64,000 nucleotides of DNA from Streptomyces violaceusniger. GTDB taxonomy: Bacteria; Actinomycetota; Actinomycetes; Streptomycetales; Streptomycetaceae. How positions within the stretch are numbered: position 1 is the stretch's first letter; every line of letters starts with the position of its first letter. The translations under genes were made by a program, and so were the position numbers. Below, in pieces: positions 10,480 to 20,539 of the stretch. The notes under the pieces are model-generated. The model did no database searches, was not told where the DNA came from, and saw nothing but the letters and a program-made list of their open reading frames with translations. Location of the stretch: the NCBI GenBank assembly GCA_005405945.1, contig BJHW01000001.1:3534001-3598000 (forward strand), in the 5' to 3' direction.

Positions 10480-11426
10480 TCGTCGTCGCCGGAGAAGCCC
10501 TGATCGACCTCGTGCCCGAGCGCACGTCGAGCGCCGCGGCGGGTGACCGGCTGCCCGCGCTGCGACCGGCGCGCGGCGGCGGCCCGTACAACACCGCGCT
10601 GGCGCTGGGGCGGCTCGGCTCGCCCACCGCGTTCTGCTCGCGGGTCTCCACGGACGGCTTCGGGGAGGCGCTGCTGGAGGGGTTGCGGAAGGACGGTGTG
10701 GACACCGCGCTGGTGCAGCGCGGCGAGGAGCCCACGACCCTGGCCGTCGCCTCCATCGGGGCCGATGGCTCGGCCGGGTACGGCTTCTATGTGCAGGGCA
10801 CCGCGGACCGGCTCTTCACCCTGCCGCCGTCCCTCCCGGAGGGGGTGAGCGCGCTGTCGCTGGGCACCTGCTCGCTGGTGCTGGAGCCGGGCGCGAGCGC
10901 GTACGAGGAGCTGCTGCGGCGCGAGGCCGCGCGCGGGGTCTTCACCACGCTGGACCCCAATATCCGCACCGGTCTGATCCCCGACGCCGATGCCTACCGG
11001 GCCCGCTTCCACGGCTGGCTGCCCCATATCGGCCTGCTGAAGCTGTCCATAGAGGACGCCAGGTGGCTGGCCGACTCGGAGGACGCCGGGGATGTCGAGA
11101 GGGCCGTGGGCGCGTGGCTGGCGGCGGGCCCGGCGGCCGTGGTGCTCACCCACGGCGGGGAGGGGCTGAGCGTACGGCGGCAGGACGGCTCGGTGATCTC
11201 GGTGCCGGGCGAGCGGGTGGACATCGTGGACACCATCGGGGCGGGCGACACCGTGAACGCCGCGCTGCTGCACCGGCTGGCGGGGCACCAGGCGCTGTCG
11301 TCGCACGCGCTGGCCAAGCTGGACGAGGCGGCCTGGCGGGATGTGCTGGGCTTCGCCGCCCACGCCGCCGCGATCACCTGCTCCCGCGCGGGCGCGGAGC
11401 CGCCCTACGCGTCCGAGCTGGCCTGA
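10476..11426 (+). CDS. PfkB-family sugar kinase (fructokinase-like)
   Basis: A 316-residue ribokinase/PfkB kinase that should phosphorylate a sugar, probably fructose or a related hexose, with ATP. The GTG start at 10476 overlaps the regulator stop. Near the N-terminus RGGGPYNTALALGRLG matches the first PfkB signature region, and DTIGAGDTVNAAL near residue 250 is the anion-hole/catalytic signature with its general-base Asp. Translational coupling to a LacI-type repressor suggests induction by the pathway sugar. No transporter is adjacent, so substrate assignment rests on family resemblance only. Confidence 0.88.
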   Translation: MIVVAGEALIDLVPERTSSAAAGDRLPALRPARGGGPYNTALALGRLGSPTAFCSRVSTDGFGEALLEGLRKDGVDTALVQRGEEPTTLAVASIGADGSAGYGFYVQGTADRLFTLPPSLPEGVSALSLGTCSLVLEPGASAYEELLRREAARGVFTTLDPNIRTGLIPDADAYRARFHGWLPHIGLLKLSIEDARWLADSEDAGDVERAVGAWLAAGPAAVVLTHGGEGLSVRRQDGSVISVPGERVDIVDTIGAGDTVNAALLHRLAGHQALSSHALAKLDEAAWRDVLGFAAHAAAITCSRAGAEPPYASELA

Positions 11427-11498
11427 GCCCGCCGCTACGCCTGCGCTCGCGCCGCGCCCGGGTCGGTCCGGGCGCGGCGCGGGCACAGGAGCTCGGGG

Positions 11499-14400
11499 CT
11501 ACTTCGCGGCCGCCCGCTTGGAGGCGACCGTGGTCTTGGCCGCCGCCTTCTTGGCCACGGTCTTCTTCGCCGCGGTCTTCTTCGCCGCCGTGGACTTGGC
11601 GGCGGCCTTCTTGGCGGGCGCCTTCTTGGTGGTCGCGCCGCCCTTGCGCGCGGCGGGCACCGTCGCGTCGCTCACCCGGTCGCCCAGCATGTCGCGCAGG
11701 AACTTCCCGGTGTGGCTGACCGGGATCGAGGCCACGTCCTCCGGGGTGCCCTCGGCGATCACCAGACCGCCGCCGCTGCCGCCCTCGGGGCCCATGTCCA
11801 CGACCCAGTCGGCCGTCTTGATCACATCGAGGTTGTGCTCGATGACGATCACCGTGTTGCCCTTGTCGACCAGGCCGGAGAGCACGCTGATCAGCTTGCT
11901 GATGTCCTCGAAGTGCAGACCGGTGGTCGGCTCGTCCAGCACGTACACCGTGCGGCCGGTCGACCGCTTCTGGAGCTCGCTCGCCAGCTTCACGCGCTGG
12001 GCCTCACCGCCGGAGAGGGTCGGCGCGGGCTGCCCGAGCCGGACATAGCCCAGCCCGACCTCGTTGAGGGTGCGCAGATGGCGGGCGATGGTGGGCACCG
12101 CCTCGAAGAAGTCCAGGGCCTCCTCGATGGGCATGTCCAGCACCTCGGCGATGGACTTGCCCTTGTAGTGCACCTCCAGGGTCTCCCGGTTGTAGCGCGC
12201 GCCGTGGCAGACCTCGCACGGCACATACACATCCGGCAGGAAGTTCATCTCGATCTTGATGGTGCCGTCACCGGAGCAGTTCTCGCAGCGGCCGCCCTTG
12301 ACGTTGAAGGAGAACCGCCCGGGCTGGTACCCGCGGACCTTGGCCTCCATCGTCTCCGCGAACAGCTTGCGCACATGGTCGAAGACGCCGGTGTACGTAG
12401 CCGGGTTGGAGCGCGGGGTGCGGCCGATGGGCGACTGGTCGACATGCACCACCTTGTCGACGAGATCGTCACCGGCGACTCGGGTGTGCCGCCCGGGAAC
12501 CGCCCGCGCACCGTTCAGCTCGCGGGCCAGATGGGTGTAGAGGATGTCGTTGACCAGCGTGGACTTACCCGATCCCGAAACACCGGTGACGGCGGTGAGC
12601 ACCCCGAGCGGGAAGGACACGTCGATGTCCTGGAGGTTGTTCTCCCGGGCGCCGTGGACCGTAAGACGCCGCTTGGGGTCCACGGGCCGACGCGCCGGCG
12701 GCAGCGGGATGGCCTTCTTGCCGGACAGATAGTGCCCGGTCACCGACTCCTGGTTGACCAGCAGCTCGCTCAACGGCCCGCTGTGCACCACCTTGCCGCC
12801 GTGCTCGCCCGCGCCCGGGCCGATGTCCACCACCCAGTCCGAGGTCTTGATGGTGTCCTCGTCGTGCTCCACGACGATCAGGGTGTTACCGAGGTCGCGC
12901 AGGCGCACCAGCGTCTCGATCAGCCGGTGGTTGTCGCGCTGGTGCAGGCCGATGGACGGCTCGTCCAGCACATAGAGCACACCGACCAGGCCGGAGCCGA
13001 TCTGGGTGGCCAGCCGAATGCGCTGGGCCTCGCCGCCGGAGAGGGTGCCCGCGGCGCGGTTGAGCGAGAGATAGTCCAGGCCGACGTCCACGAGGAACCG
13101 CAGCCGCTCGTTGACCTCCTTGAGGACCCGCTCGGCGATGGTCTTCTCGCGCGCGCTCAGCTCCATGCCGCGCAGGAACTCGGCGCATTCGCTGATCGAC
13201 ATCGCCGAGACGTCCGCGATGGACTTGTCCTGCACGGTGACGGCCAGCACGATCGGCTTCAGGCGGGTGCCCTCACAGGTGGGGCAGGGCACCTCGCGCA
13301 TATAGCCCTCGAACCGCTCCCTGCTGGCGTCGCTCTCCGCCTCCGAGTGGCGCCGCTTCACATAGGGCAGCGCGCCCTCGAAGGCCGTGGTGTACGCCCG
13401 CTGGCGGCCGTAGCGATTGCGGTAGCGGACCTCGATCTGGGTCCGGTGGCCATTGAGCAGCGCCTTCTTGGCACGCTGCGGAAGCCCGGCCCAGGGGACG
13501 TCCGTACGGAAGCCGAGCGCGTCGGCGAGCGCGCCGACCAGGCGGCCGAAGTAGTCCTTGGTGTGGCCGTGGGACCAGGGGTGGATGGCGCCCTCGTCCA
13601 GCGACTTCTCCTCGTCCGGGACGATCAGCTCCGGGTCGACCTCCATCCGGGTGCCGATGCCGGTGCACTCCGGGCAGGCGCCGAAGGGAGAGTTGAAGGA
13701 GAAGGTGCGCGGCTCCAGCTCCTCGAAGGACAGGTCGTCGTACGGGCAGTAGAGGTGCTCGGAGAACATCCGCTCCCGCTGCGGGTCGTCCTCCTCCAGG
13801 TCCACGAAGTCGAGGATCACCATGCCGCCGGAGAGGCCGAGCGCGGTCTCCACCGAGTCCGTCAGCCGGCGCTTGGCGCTGTCCTTGACGGTGAGGCGGT
13901 CCACGACGACCTCGATGGTGTGCTTCTCCTGCTTCTTCAGCTTCGGCGGGTCGGACAGCTGGATGGTGGCGCCGTCCACCCGGGCGCGGCTGTAGCCCTT
14001 GGTCTGGAGATCGGAGAAGAGGTCGACGAACTCCCCTTGCGCTCGCGCACCAGCGGGGAGAGCACCTGGAAGCGGCTGCCCTCGGGGAGCTCCAGCACCC
14101 GGTCCACGATCGCCTGCGGCGACTGGCGGGCGATCGGACGGCCACACTCGGGCAGTGCGGCTTGCCGATGCGGGCGAACAGCAGCCGGAGGTAGTCATAG
14201 ACCTCGGTGATGGTGCCGACCGTCGAGCGCGGGTTCCGCGAGGTCGACTTCTGGTCGATCGACACCGCGGGGGACAGGCCCTCGATGAAGTCCACATCGG
14301 GCTTGTCCATCTGCCCCAGGAACTGGCGGGCGTAGGAGGAGAGCGACTCGACGTACCGGCGCTGCCCTCGGCGAAGATCGTGTCGAACGCAAGGGACGAC

Positions 14401-14513
14401 TTGCCCGACCCGGACAGCCCGGTGAAGACGATGAGCGAGTCGCGAGGAAGGTCGAGTGAGACGTTCTTGAGGTTGTGCTCGCGAGCGCCACGAACGATGA
14501 GACGGTCGGCCAC
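11499..14513 (-). CDS. uvrA: Excinuclease ABC subunit A (three single-base frameshifts)
   Basis: UvrA is the damage-sensing ATPase of nucleotide excision repair. The GTG at 14511-14513 gives [17 protein letters not shown], followed by Walker [10 protein letters not shown]. Three missing bases (near 14362, 14153 and 14032) together restore frame, so a long frame stays open while residues about 93-200 are read wrongly. The rest shows CPECTG, CPTCEG, two LSGGEAQR signatures, GVSGSGKST and the zinc finger CENCSGDG...CEVC. Corrected length is about 1005 residues. The last 50 residues are an unusually basic Lys/Ala-rich tail (AAKK-type repeats), like a histone H1 tail and probably DNA-binding. Confidence 0.94.
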   Translation of the reverse strand: MADRLIVRGAREHNLKNVSLDLPRDSLIVFTGLSGSGKSSLAFDTIFAEGSAGTSSRSPPTPASSWGRWTSPMWTSSRACPPRCRSTRSRPRGTRARRSAPSPRSMTTSGCCSPASASRTARVWPSDRPPVAAGDRGPGAGAPRGQPLPGALPAGARAQGEFVDLFSDLQTKGYSRARVDGATIQLSDPPKLKKQEKHTIEVVVDRLTVKDSAKRRLTDSVETALGLSGGMVILDFVDLEEDDPQRERMFSEHLYCPYDDLSFEELEPRTFSFNSPFGACPECTGIGTRMEVDPELIVPDEEKSLDEGAIHPWSHGHTKDYFGRLVGALADALGFRTDVPWAGLPQRAKKALLNGHRTQIEVRYRNRYGRQRAYTTAFEGALPYVKRRHSEAESDASRERFEGYMREVPCPTCEGTRLKPIVLAVTVQDKSIADVSAMSISECAEFLRGMELSAREKTIAERVLKEVNERLRFLVDVGLDYLSLNRAAGTLSGGEAQRIRLATQIGSGLVGVLYVLDEPSIGLHQRDNHRLIETLVRLRDLGNTLIVVEHDEDTIKTSDWVVDIGPGAGEHGGKVVHSGPLSELLVNQESVTGHYLSGKKAIPLPPARRPVDPKRRLTVHGARENNLQDIDVSFPLGVLTAVTGVSGSGKSTLVNDILYTHLARELNGARAVPGRHTRVAGDDLVDKVVHVDQSPIGRTPRSNPATYTGVFDHVRKLFAETMEAKVRGYQPGRFSFNVKGGRCENCSGDGTIKIEMNFLPDVYVPCEVCHGARYNRETLEVHYKGKSIAEVLDMPIEEALDFFEAVPTIARHLRTLNEVGLGYVRLGQPAPTLSGGEAQRVKLASELQKRSTGRTVYVLDEPTTGLHFEDISKLISVLSGLVDKGNTVIVIEHNLDVIKTADWVVDMGPEGGSGGGLVIAEGTPEDVASIPVSHTGKFLRDMLGDRVSDATVPAARKGGATTKKAPAKKAAAKSTAAKKTAAKKTVAKKAAAKTTVASKRAAAK

Positions 14514-15009
14514 GCCGGTCGGCACCTTTCTTGAGAGAGTCGGGGTGCGCCGAGCCCGCTCGCGGGGCGGCCCTGCCGGTCGGAGCAGAGGCGGAGCGGA
14601 GCGAAGCCCCAACCCAGGGTATGGGGGCACGACGACGATGTCTTAAGGATGCAGCACACCGAGCCTATAGCACGCACATTCGATTTGCGGGACGCGGGAG
14701 CCGACTTCACCCGATCGTGTGGTGCGCCCTACGGTCGGCTGAACCCGCGGCCATGTCCTGGCCCACCCGCGGAGCGCCTGCCGTACGAGGTGGCCCTGCG
14801 GGGCATCAGCTCGCCGTGCTCCTTCATACAAGGTTCGCCCTCATACAAGGTTCGCCTTGTTACAAGGTGCGCCGGGCACCCGGATATTCCCCGCTGCGCC
14901 CGGGGCCCGGCGACGCGGACGTCCGGCACACCGGACGCCCCACTTGGGCAGCGCCGGTCTCTTCTGCCCCGACGGTCCCCGCCCGCCCCGCCCGCACTAG
15001 GCTGAGGCC
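14514..15009. other. Intergenic region between divergent uvrA and MBL gene
   Basis: About 500 bases without a credible gene. It must hold the uvrA promoter on the minus strand (a TATAGG-like -10 sits around 14664-14670) and that of the plus-strand hydrolase. I looked for a LexA-type inverted GAAC/GTTC box and found none convincing. The clearest structure is the triple 17-base repeat at 14824-14874. Confidence 0.6.
14824..14874. repeat. Three tandem 17-bp direct repeats
   Basis: Units at 14824-14840, 14841-14857 and 14858-14874 share TACAAGGTTCGCC; the first two differ only at the last base and the third at four positions. They lie 136-186 bases upstream of the MBL gene. Iterated direct repeats with under two helical turns spacing could be a regulator array or a slippage product. 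Confidence 0.85.
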
Positions 15010-15666
15010 ATGACCTACAGCGGAGTGGTGACGGTCGGCGGACCGGCCGACGTGCATGAACTGCCCGATCTCATGATCTCGAAGGTCGCGGTGGGCCCCA
15101 TGGCCAACAACGCCTATCTGCTGCGCTGCCGGGCCACCGACGAACAGCTGCTGATCGACGCCGCCGCGGAGCCGCACACCCTGCTCTCCCTCATCGGCGA
15201 GAGCGGGATCGCGTCCGTGGTCACCACCCACCGCCACCCCGACCACTGGGGCGCGCTGCGCGAGGTGATGGAGGCCACCGGCGCCCGTACCTACGCGGGC
15301 CGCTACGACGCGGAGGGCATCCCGGCGCGCACCGATGTCCTGGTCGAGGACGGCGACACGCTGCGGGTCGGGCGGGTCGAGCTGACCGCCCGCCATCTGG
15401 TCGGCCACACCCCGGGCAGCATCGCCCTGATCTACGACGATCCGCACGGCCATCCGCACGTGTTCACCGGCGACTGCCTCTTCCCGGGCGGGGTCGGTAA
15501 CACCCGTAAGGATCCCAAGGCGTTCGAGAGCCTGATCAACGACGTGGAGACCAAGCTCTTCGACCAGCTCTCCGACGAGACCTGGGTCTACCCCGGCCAC
15601 GGCGACGACACCACCCTCGGCGCCGAGCGCCCGCACCTCGCGGAGTGGCGCGAGCGCGGCTGGTAG
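15010..15666 (+). CDS. Metallo-beta-lactamase-fold hydrolase (glyoxalase II-like)
   Basis: A 218-residue hydrolase with the metal-binding THRHPDHWG motif near residue 73, a second His in VGHTPGS, the bridging Asp in TGDCLFPGG and a final YPGHGDDT. These are the ligands of the binuclear zinc site of the glyoxalase II/MBL superfamily. It probably hydrolyses a thioester or similar ester in the cytoplasm; there is no signal peptide. It is divergent from uvrA across a 500-base spacer with a tandem-repeat array, and is followed 78 bases later by the MHS-type transporter in the same direction. Confidence 0.9.
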   Translation: MTYSGVVTVGGPADVHELPDLMISKVAVGPMANNAYLLRCRATDEQLLIDAAAEPHTLLSLIGESGIASVVTTHRHPDHWGALREVMEATGARTYAGRYDAEGIPARTDVLVEDGDTLRVGRVELTARHLVGHTPGSIALIYDDPHGHPHVFTGDCLFPGGVGNTRKDPKAFESLINDVETKLFDQLSDETWVYPGHGDDTTLGAERPHLAEWRERGW

Positions 15667-15744
15667 CGCCGCTCGCACGGCCCCGGAGCGCCGCGCGCCT
15701 CCGTACGCCCCGTGACCCCGGCGGGCCGGGGCGGTTGTCGCGTC

Positions 15745-17096
15745 ATGCAGCACGACCGCTCTCCGCAGCATGACGGCCCTCCGTCCATGGCCCGCCTCGC
15801 CGCCGCGTCCATGGCCGGCACCGCGATCGAGTTCTACGACTTCTTCGTCTACGGCACGGCCGCGGCGCTCGTCCTCGGCCCGCTGTTCTTCCCCACCTTC
15901 TCGCCGCTGGCCGGCACCCTCGCCGCCTTCGGCACCTTCGCCGTCGGCTTCGTCTCCCGGCCGCTGGGCTCGATGCTCTTCGGGCCCCTCGGCGACCGCC
16001 ACGGGCGCCGTCCGGTGCTCATCGCCTCCCTGCTGCTCACCGGTCTCGCGACCGTCGCCGTGGGCTTCGTCCCGGACTACGACTCGATCGGCATCGCCGC
16101 CCCGTCCTGCTGCTCGTGCTGCGCTTCCTGCAAGGGCTGGGGCTCGGCGGTGAATGGGGCGGCGCGGTGCTGCTGACCGCCGAGCACGCGCCCGCGCGGC
16201 GGCGCGGGCTGTGGTCGGGCTTTCCGCAGGTGGGCCCGTCCATCGGCTTTCTACTGGCCAACGGCACGATGCTGGCCCTGTCGGCCACGCTCAGCGACGG
16301 CGAGTTCCGGTCCTGGGGATGGCGGGTGCCGTTCTGGGGCGCGGGGCTGCTGGTGGGCGCCGGGCTGCTGCTGCGGGCCCAGGTGACCGAGACCCCGCGG
16401 TTCCGGGAGCTGGCCGAGCGCGGCGAACAAGCCGCCGCGCCGCTTGCCGAGGTGGTGCGCGGCCACTGGCGGCTGGTCCTGCTGACCGCGGGCGGTCTTG
16501 CGGTGGGCTATGCGGTCTTCTACGCGGTCACGACCTGGTCCCTGGCGTACGGCACGGAGCGGCTCGGGGTGGCCCGCACCACCCTGCTGGGCTGCGTCAT
16601 GGCGGCCGTGGCGGTCCTGGGCGCCCTGACGCCCCTGGCGGCCCATCTCGGCGATCGCTTCGGGCGGCGGCCGATGTGTCTGGTGGGCTGCGTGGCCACC
16701 GTGGTGTGGATGTTTCCGCTGGTGGCGCTGTTGCGCACCGGTGAGCCTCCGCTGATGATCCTCGGCTTCCTGGGCGCACTGCTCGCCTTCATCACCATGT
16801 TCGCCGTGACCGCGGCCTATCTGCCCGAGCTGTTCGAGGCACGGGTGCGCTGTACGGGGGCGGCGCTCGGCTACAACCTCGCGGGCGTCCTGGGCGGGGC
16901 GCTCACGCCGATCGTGGCGACGGCGGTGTCCCACGGCGACGGCCCGCCCTGGGGCGTCGCCGCGTATCTGACCGCCGTGGCGCTGCTGAGCCTGGGCTGC
17001 TTCGCCCTGCTGCCGGAGACACGGCCGACGGCCGACCGTCCGGATGGTGGACGGTCGGCCGTACGGCCTCTGGAGGCCGGGGAGGCGGCTGTGTGA
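15745..17096 (+). CDS. MFS transporter, metabolite:H+ symporter type (one frameshift)
   Basis: A 450-residue, 12-helix permease of the MHS group (ProP/ShiA/KgtP-like). Diagnostic parts are AGTAIEFYDFFVYG in the first helix, the loop motif GDRHGRRPVL and QGLGLGGEWGGA. A missing C near 16099-16102 splits the gene inside helix 4; restoring it gives APVLLLVLRFLQG. The ATG at 15745 was chosen; an ATG at 15787 is possible. Members carry organic acids, osmolytes or aromatic acids with protons. No catabolic gene nearby identifies the substrate. Confidence 0.88.
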
Positions 17097-17184
17097 GCCC
17101 GTCTCCCGGATCCGGGACGGGACAGCTGTCGGACGCCGTCGGGCGCTCTCGGGCGCCGTCAGGGCGGTGACGCCGCGGACGCCG

Positions 17185-18189
17185 TCAGACGTCGACGCTG
17201 TCCTTGTCCCGGGTCCGGTCCTCCCCGCTCCCCGCCTCCGCCAGGGCCTGTTTCTTCGAGGCGTACAGACTGGTGGCCGTGGTGACAGCGAGCACCGCGC
17301 AGATGACGCCGAGCGAGACCGGGATGCTGATCTCCGGGACGTGCACCCCGGACTCGTGCAGCGCGTGCAGCACCAGCTTGACGCCGATGAAGCCGAGGAT
17401 GATCGACAGCCCGTACGAGAGGTGGACCAGCTTCTTGAGCAGGCCGCCGATGAGGAAGTACAGCTGGCGCAGGCCCATCAGCGCGAAGGCGTTGGCGGTG
17501 AAGACGATGTACGGGTCCTGGGTGAGGCCGAAGATCGCGGGTATCGAGTCCAGCGCGAAGAGGACGTCCGTGGTGCCGATCGCCAGCATGACGATCAGCA
17601 TCGGGGTCATCAGCCGCTTGCCGTTCTCCACGATGAACAGCTTGGTGCCGTGGTACTGGTCGGTGGACGGGAACCGCTTCTCGACCGCCTTGAGCAGCCG
17701 GTTCTCCTCGAACTCCTCTTCCTCCTCATCGGCCCGCGCCTCCTGGATGAGCTTCCAGGCCGTCCAGATGAGGAAGGCGCCGAAGATGTAGAAGACCCAG
17801 GCGAAGGTCGAGACGATCGCGGCGCCCGCTGCGATGAAGACCGCGCGCAGCACCAGGGCGATCAGCACACCCACCATCAGCACGCGCTGCTGGTAGATCG
17901 TCGGCACGGCGAACTTCGCCATGATCAGGACGAAGACGAAGAGGTTGTCGACGCTCAGCGACTTCTCGGTGATGAAGCCCGCGAAGAACTCGCCGGAGGG
18001 CTGGCCGCCCGCGAAGACCAGCAGCCCGAGCCCGAAGAGCCCGGCGAGGGCGACCCAGACGGCGGTCCAGATCCCGGCCTCCTTGAGGGAGACCTCATGC
18101 GGTTTGCGGCCGCCTATGAAGAAGTCGACGGCGATCAGGGCGCAGAGGCCGATGATCGTCAGCCCCCACATGGTCACGGAAACGTCCAC
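17185..18189 (-). CDS. TerC/Alx-family integral membrane protein
   Basis: A 334-residue protein with about nine membrane helices and the conserved acidic motifs ITEKSLSVDNLFVF and FALDSIPAIFGL of the TerC/Alx family. E. coli Alx and related proteins handle manganese export or homeostasis, and other TerC proteins are tied to tellurite resistance or to metalation of exported enzymes. The GTG at 18187-18189 follows GGAGGAA. A yybP-ykoY manganese riboswitch occupies its leader, which strongly favours a manganese-related role. Two TerD-family genes follow upstream on the same strand. Confidence 0.93.
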   Translation of the reverse strand: MDVSVTMWGLTIIGLCALIAVDFFIGGRKPHEVSLKEAGIWTAVWVALAGLFGLGLLVFAGGQPSGEFFAGFITEKSLSVDNLFVFVLIMAKFAVPTIYQQRVLMVGVLIALVLRAVFIAAGAAIVSTFAWVFYIFGAFLIWTAWKLIQEARADEEEEEFEENRLLKAVEKRFPSTDQYHGTKLFIVENGKRLMTPMLIVMLAIGTTDVLFALDSIPAIFGLTQDPYIVFTANAFALMGLRQLYFLIGGLLKKLVHLSYGLSIILGFIGVKLVLHALHESGVHVPEISIPVSLGVICAVLAVTTATSLYASKKQALAEAGSGEDRTRDKDSVDV

Positions 18190-18193
18190 GGTT

Positions 18194-18238
18194 CCTCCGG
18201 CATTCGTACGGCAGTCTCAGCGTCGTCGCTGCCGGAGG
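18194..18238 (-). promoter_or_regulatory. Riboswitch expression platform: SD-sequestering hairpin
   Basis: In the transcript, the 3' strand of the aptamer P1 stem (CCTCCGGC, complement of 18231-18238) is perfectly complementary over 8 bases to GCCGGAGG (complement of 18194-18201), which contains the Shine-Dalgarno of the TerC gene. P1 formation and SD pairing therefore exclude each other. Ligand-stabilised P1 would free the ribosome site, giving a translational ON switch. This is inferred from pairing alone. Confidence 0.65.
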
Positions 18239-18353
18239 TCTCTTCCGCCCATGGACCGCGCCGTGGACCGGTGTCCCGGGATTCCGTCCGGCCTCCTGGT
18301 GCCGGACGGAATCCGTGGTGACGGGAACACCGCTAAGGAGTACTCCCCTCCGC
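18232..18353 (-). promoter_or_regulatory. yybP-ykoY manganese riboswitch aptamer
   Basis: Read on the minus strand, the leader starts CGGAGGGGAGTA and ends AGAGACCTCCGG, the two conserved ends of the yybP-ykoY class, with P1 pairing CGGAGG to CCTCCG (18347-18352 with 18233-18238). CCCGTCACCACGG matches the conserved GUCA region, and a perfect 14-bp arm (18279-18292 with 18301-18314) forms one of the peripheral helices. The class senses Mn2+ and often precedes TerC/Alx-type genes. It lies about 43 bases before the TerC start. Confidence 0.85.
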
Positions 18354-18465
18354 GTAAAAGAGAGTACAGGAATCCCCATGAGAGAGTAAAGAAAAAGGCA
18401 AAAGCACTGGTCAGGGCCGGACAGCCAGGGTCAGCCGCCGTATGACTGGCGGGCCCGCGCGGCCC

Positions 18466-20356
18466 TCAGAGCCTGCGCGGCCCTCCCCGCCTCCCCAGCA
18501 CCTGGCCCAGCACCCGGCTGCCCGGCGGCACCATCGACGGCTCATACGTCCACGCATGGCCCACCCAGGGGTCGGCGAGGTGGTCGTCGGCCACCGGCGT
18601 GAGCCGCAGCAGCGACCGCCACAACGGGTCCAGCACCGGACCGTAGGCCCGCGCGTCCTCGCGGTCGGCGACCATCATCAGATGCACGCCCACCGAGGGC
18701 CCCTCGTCCGCCAGATAGCGCAGCTGGGTGACGGCCCGGTCGTCGAAGCCGTGCGGGAAGTCATGGACGATCAGCAGCTGCTCGGCGGTGTCCATATCCG
18801 GCGGCAGCGCGTCCGTGGCCCGGCTGCGGATCGCCATCTGCACCAGGTCGACCCGCTGGGTCAGCGCGGCGAGCACCGCCGAGACCCCCTGGGCCCCGGC
18901 CGCCGGCGGCTCGGCCAGCACACCGGACCCCACCAGCGGCGCGAACGAGCCCGCGGCCGAACCCGCCGGGTCGATCACATGCACCGCGAACTCCCCGCCG
19001 GATAGACGGCCAGCATCCGCGCCACGATCGCCACCGCCGCGTCCGCCGCCAGCCTGCGCAGCTCACCCGAGTCGGCCGGCCCGTCGAACGAGCCCGAACG
19101 CCCGGCGTCGATCCACAGCCCGCGCTCCAGCGGCAGCCGCACCAGCATGGGGATGCGCAGATCGGCGCACTCCGGGAGGCGCAGATCGCCCAGGCGCAGG
19201 GCCATCGGGACCTCCATGGGCACCTGGTACGCCTGCCATACGGGGCTGTCCCAGCGGGCGTAGGCGGGCGGCAGCGCGGGCTCCACCACCTCGGCCTCGG
19301 CGATGAGCTGCGCCAGATCGCGATCGAGGGCGGCCCGGGCCTGCTCGACGAGGTCGGTGTGCTTGGCGCGTGCCTCGGCGCGGGCGGAGTCGGCGGCCGG
19401 GCCCACCCGGGTGCGCGGGTCGGAGAGCACCCGGTCCAGCTCCTGCTCCATGCGGGACTCGGCGAAGTCGACGGCGCTGCGGTAGGCCGCGGTCGTCCGG
19501 GCCAGATCCTCGAACATGCCCCAGACCTGGTTGTAGAGCCGCTCGTCCATGGACCAGCCGGAGGCGTCGCCCGCGACCGGCTGGGCGGGCTGCCCGGGGC
19601 GGCGGGCGGCGCCGTGGGCGCGGGCGTGGGCGGCGCGGCCGTACGGCGGCCCGGGTGCTGGTAGTCGATGGGCCCTCCGGCGGCGGGCGCGCCCTGCGGC
19701 TGCCGCGGCTGGTCCGGGGCCGGGTCGGTGCCGCCGCCCGCGGCGGCCGTGCGCACCCGCCCGTCGCCCTCGGTGCGGGGCGGGGGCTGGGCGACCGAGC
19801 GGGCCATGCCGCGGGCCACCGCCTCGTTGATCCGCGCCGCGAGGTCGGCGCCCCGCTCCAGCCCCTGGTCGTGCAGCATGGCGGCCAGCCCGCCCGCGTA
19901 CCCCTGGCCGATGGCGCGCACCTTCCAGGCGCCCTGCCTGCGGTAGAGCTCCAGGGCGGCCACCGCGGACTCCGAGTCCAGATCGGTGATCGTGTAGCTG
20001 GCGATCTCGGTGCCGTCGAGGCCGGTGACGGCGACGAACGGCGCGGCCATGGCGCCGAACCGGGCCGGGCCGCCGACGCCCGTCGGCAGCGCGAGCAGCA
20101 CGGTGACCCGGTGGATGTGCTCGGGCATCGCGTCGAGGTCCACGGCGAGCCGGTGGGCGGCCGCCGCCTGTTTGGGCACCTCTATCCCGGCCAGCTGGGG
20201 CGAGGCGGGATGCGCGACCCATTCGGCGCCGTGCACCGTGCCCCGCTCATCGCCGAGTGTCGCCCCGGCCACGATCGGATTGCCCGCAGAGATCCGGATC
20301 TCCAAACGGGTCTGGGGCAGCGGATGGTTCTGCCCTCGGACCAGCTCGGCCGTCAT
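18466..20356 (-). CDS. TerD domain fused to a C-terminal ATPase-like region (two frameshifts)
   Basis: About 630 residues after two corrections (missing bases near 19653 and 18997). Residues 1-165 form a TerD-type domain (DLDAMPEHIHRV, GLDGTEIASYTITDLDSE), related to the calcium-binding stress proteins. A Pro/Ala-rich hinge and a helical segment follow. The last 200 residues (QLLIVHDFPHGF, GVHLMMVAD) resemble the Walker B and sensor region of FtsK/EccC-type ATPases, but the expected P-loop position reads IDAGRSGSF and is degenerate. Start ATG 20354-20356 after GAGGGGG. It lies between TerC and TerD genes on the same strand. The ATPase resemblance is my inference. Confidence 0.75.
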
Positions 20357-20374
20357 GGCTGCGTCCCCCTCGTT

Positions 20375-20406
20375 GTGTTCCGCTGTGTACGTGTTCCGCT
20401 GTGTGC
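20375..20406. repeat. 16-bp direct repeat, two copies
   Basis: GTGTTCCGCTGTGTAC at 20375-20390 is repeated at 20391-20406 with one mismatch, just upstream of the TerD-fusion gene start, where it could lie in the promoter or leader. Confidence 0.8.
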
Positions 20407-20437
20407 CGTAGGTGTGAGTGGTGATGCGGTGGTGCGT

Positions 20438-20485
20438 TGAGCGCGTCGGCCCGGCGAGCTCTGCTCAACCGGGCCGACGCGCTCA
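20438..20485. terminator. 17-bp perfect hairpin downstream of terD
   Basis: A 17-base arm at 20438-20454 pairs perfectly with 20469-20485 around a 14-base loop. It lies 55-100 bases beyond the TerD stop on the minus strand and upstream of the TerD-fusion gene. It probably separates the two transcription units. No T-run. Confidence 0.7.
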
Positions 20486-20499
20486 CCTGGGCGATGCGC

Positions 20500-20537
20500 C
20501 ATGACAGACGCGGTACGCCATGACAGACGCGGTACGC
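20500..20537. repeat. 19-bp direct repeat, two copies
   Basis: The unit CATGACAGACGCGGTACGC occurs at 20500-20518 and again at 20519-20537 without mismatch, immediately after the TerD stop codon. Confidence 0.85.
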
Positions 20538-20539
20538 CT

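Noticed and set aside
14514..14760. LexA (SOS) box upstream of uvrA
   Set aside because: Only a TCGAA half near 14679-14684 is visible; no GAAC-N4-GTTC type palindrome was found here or before uvrB.
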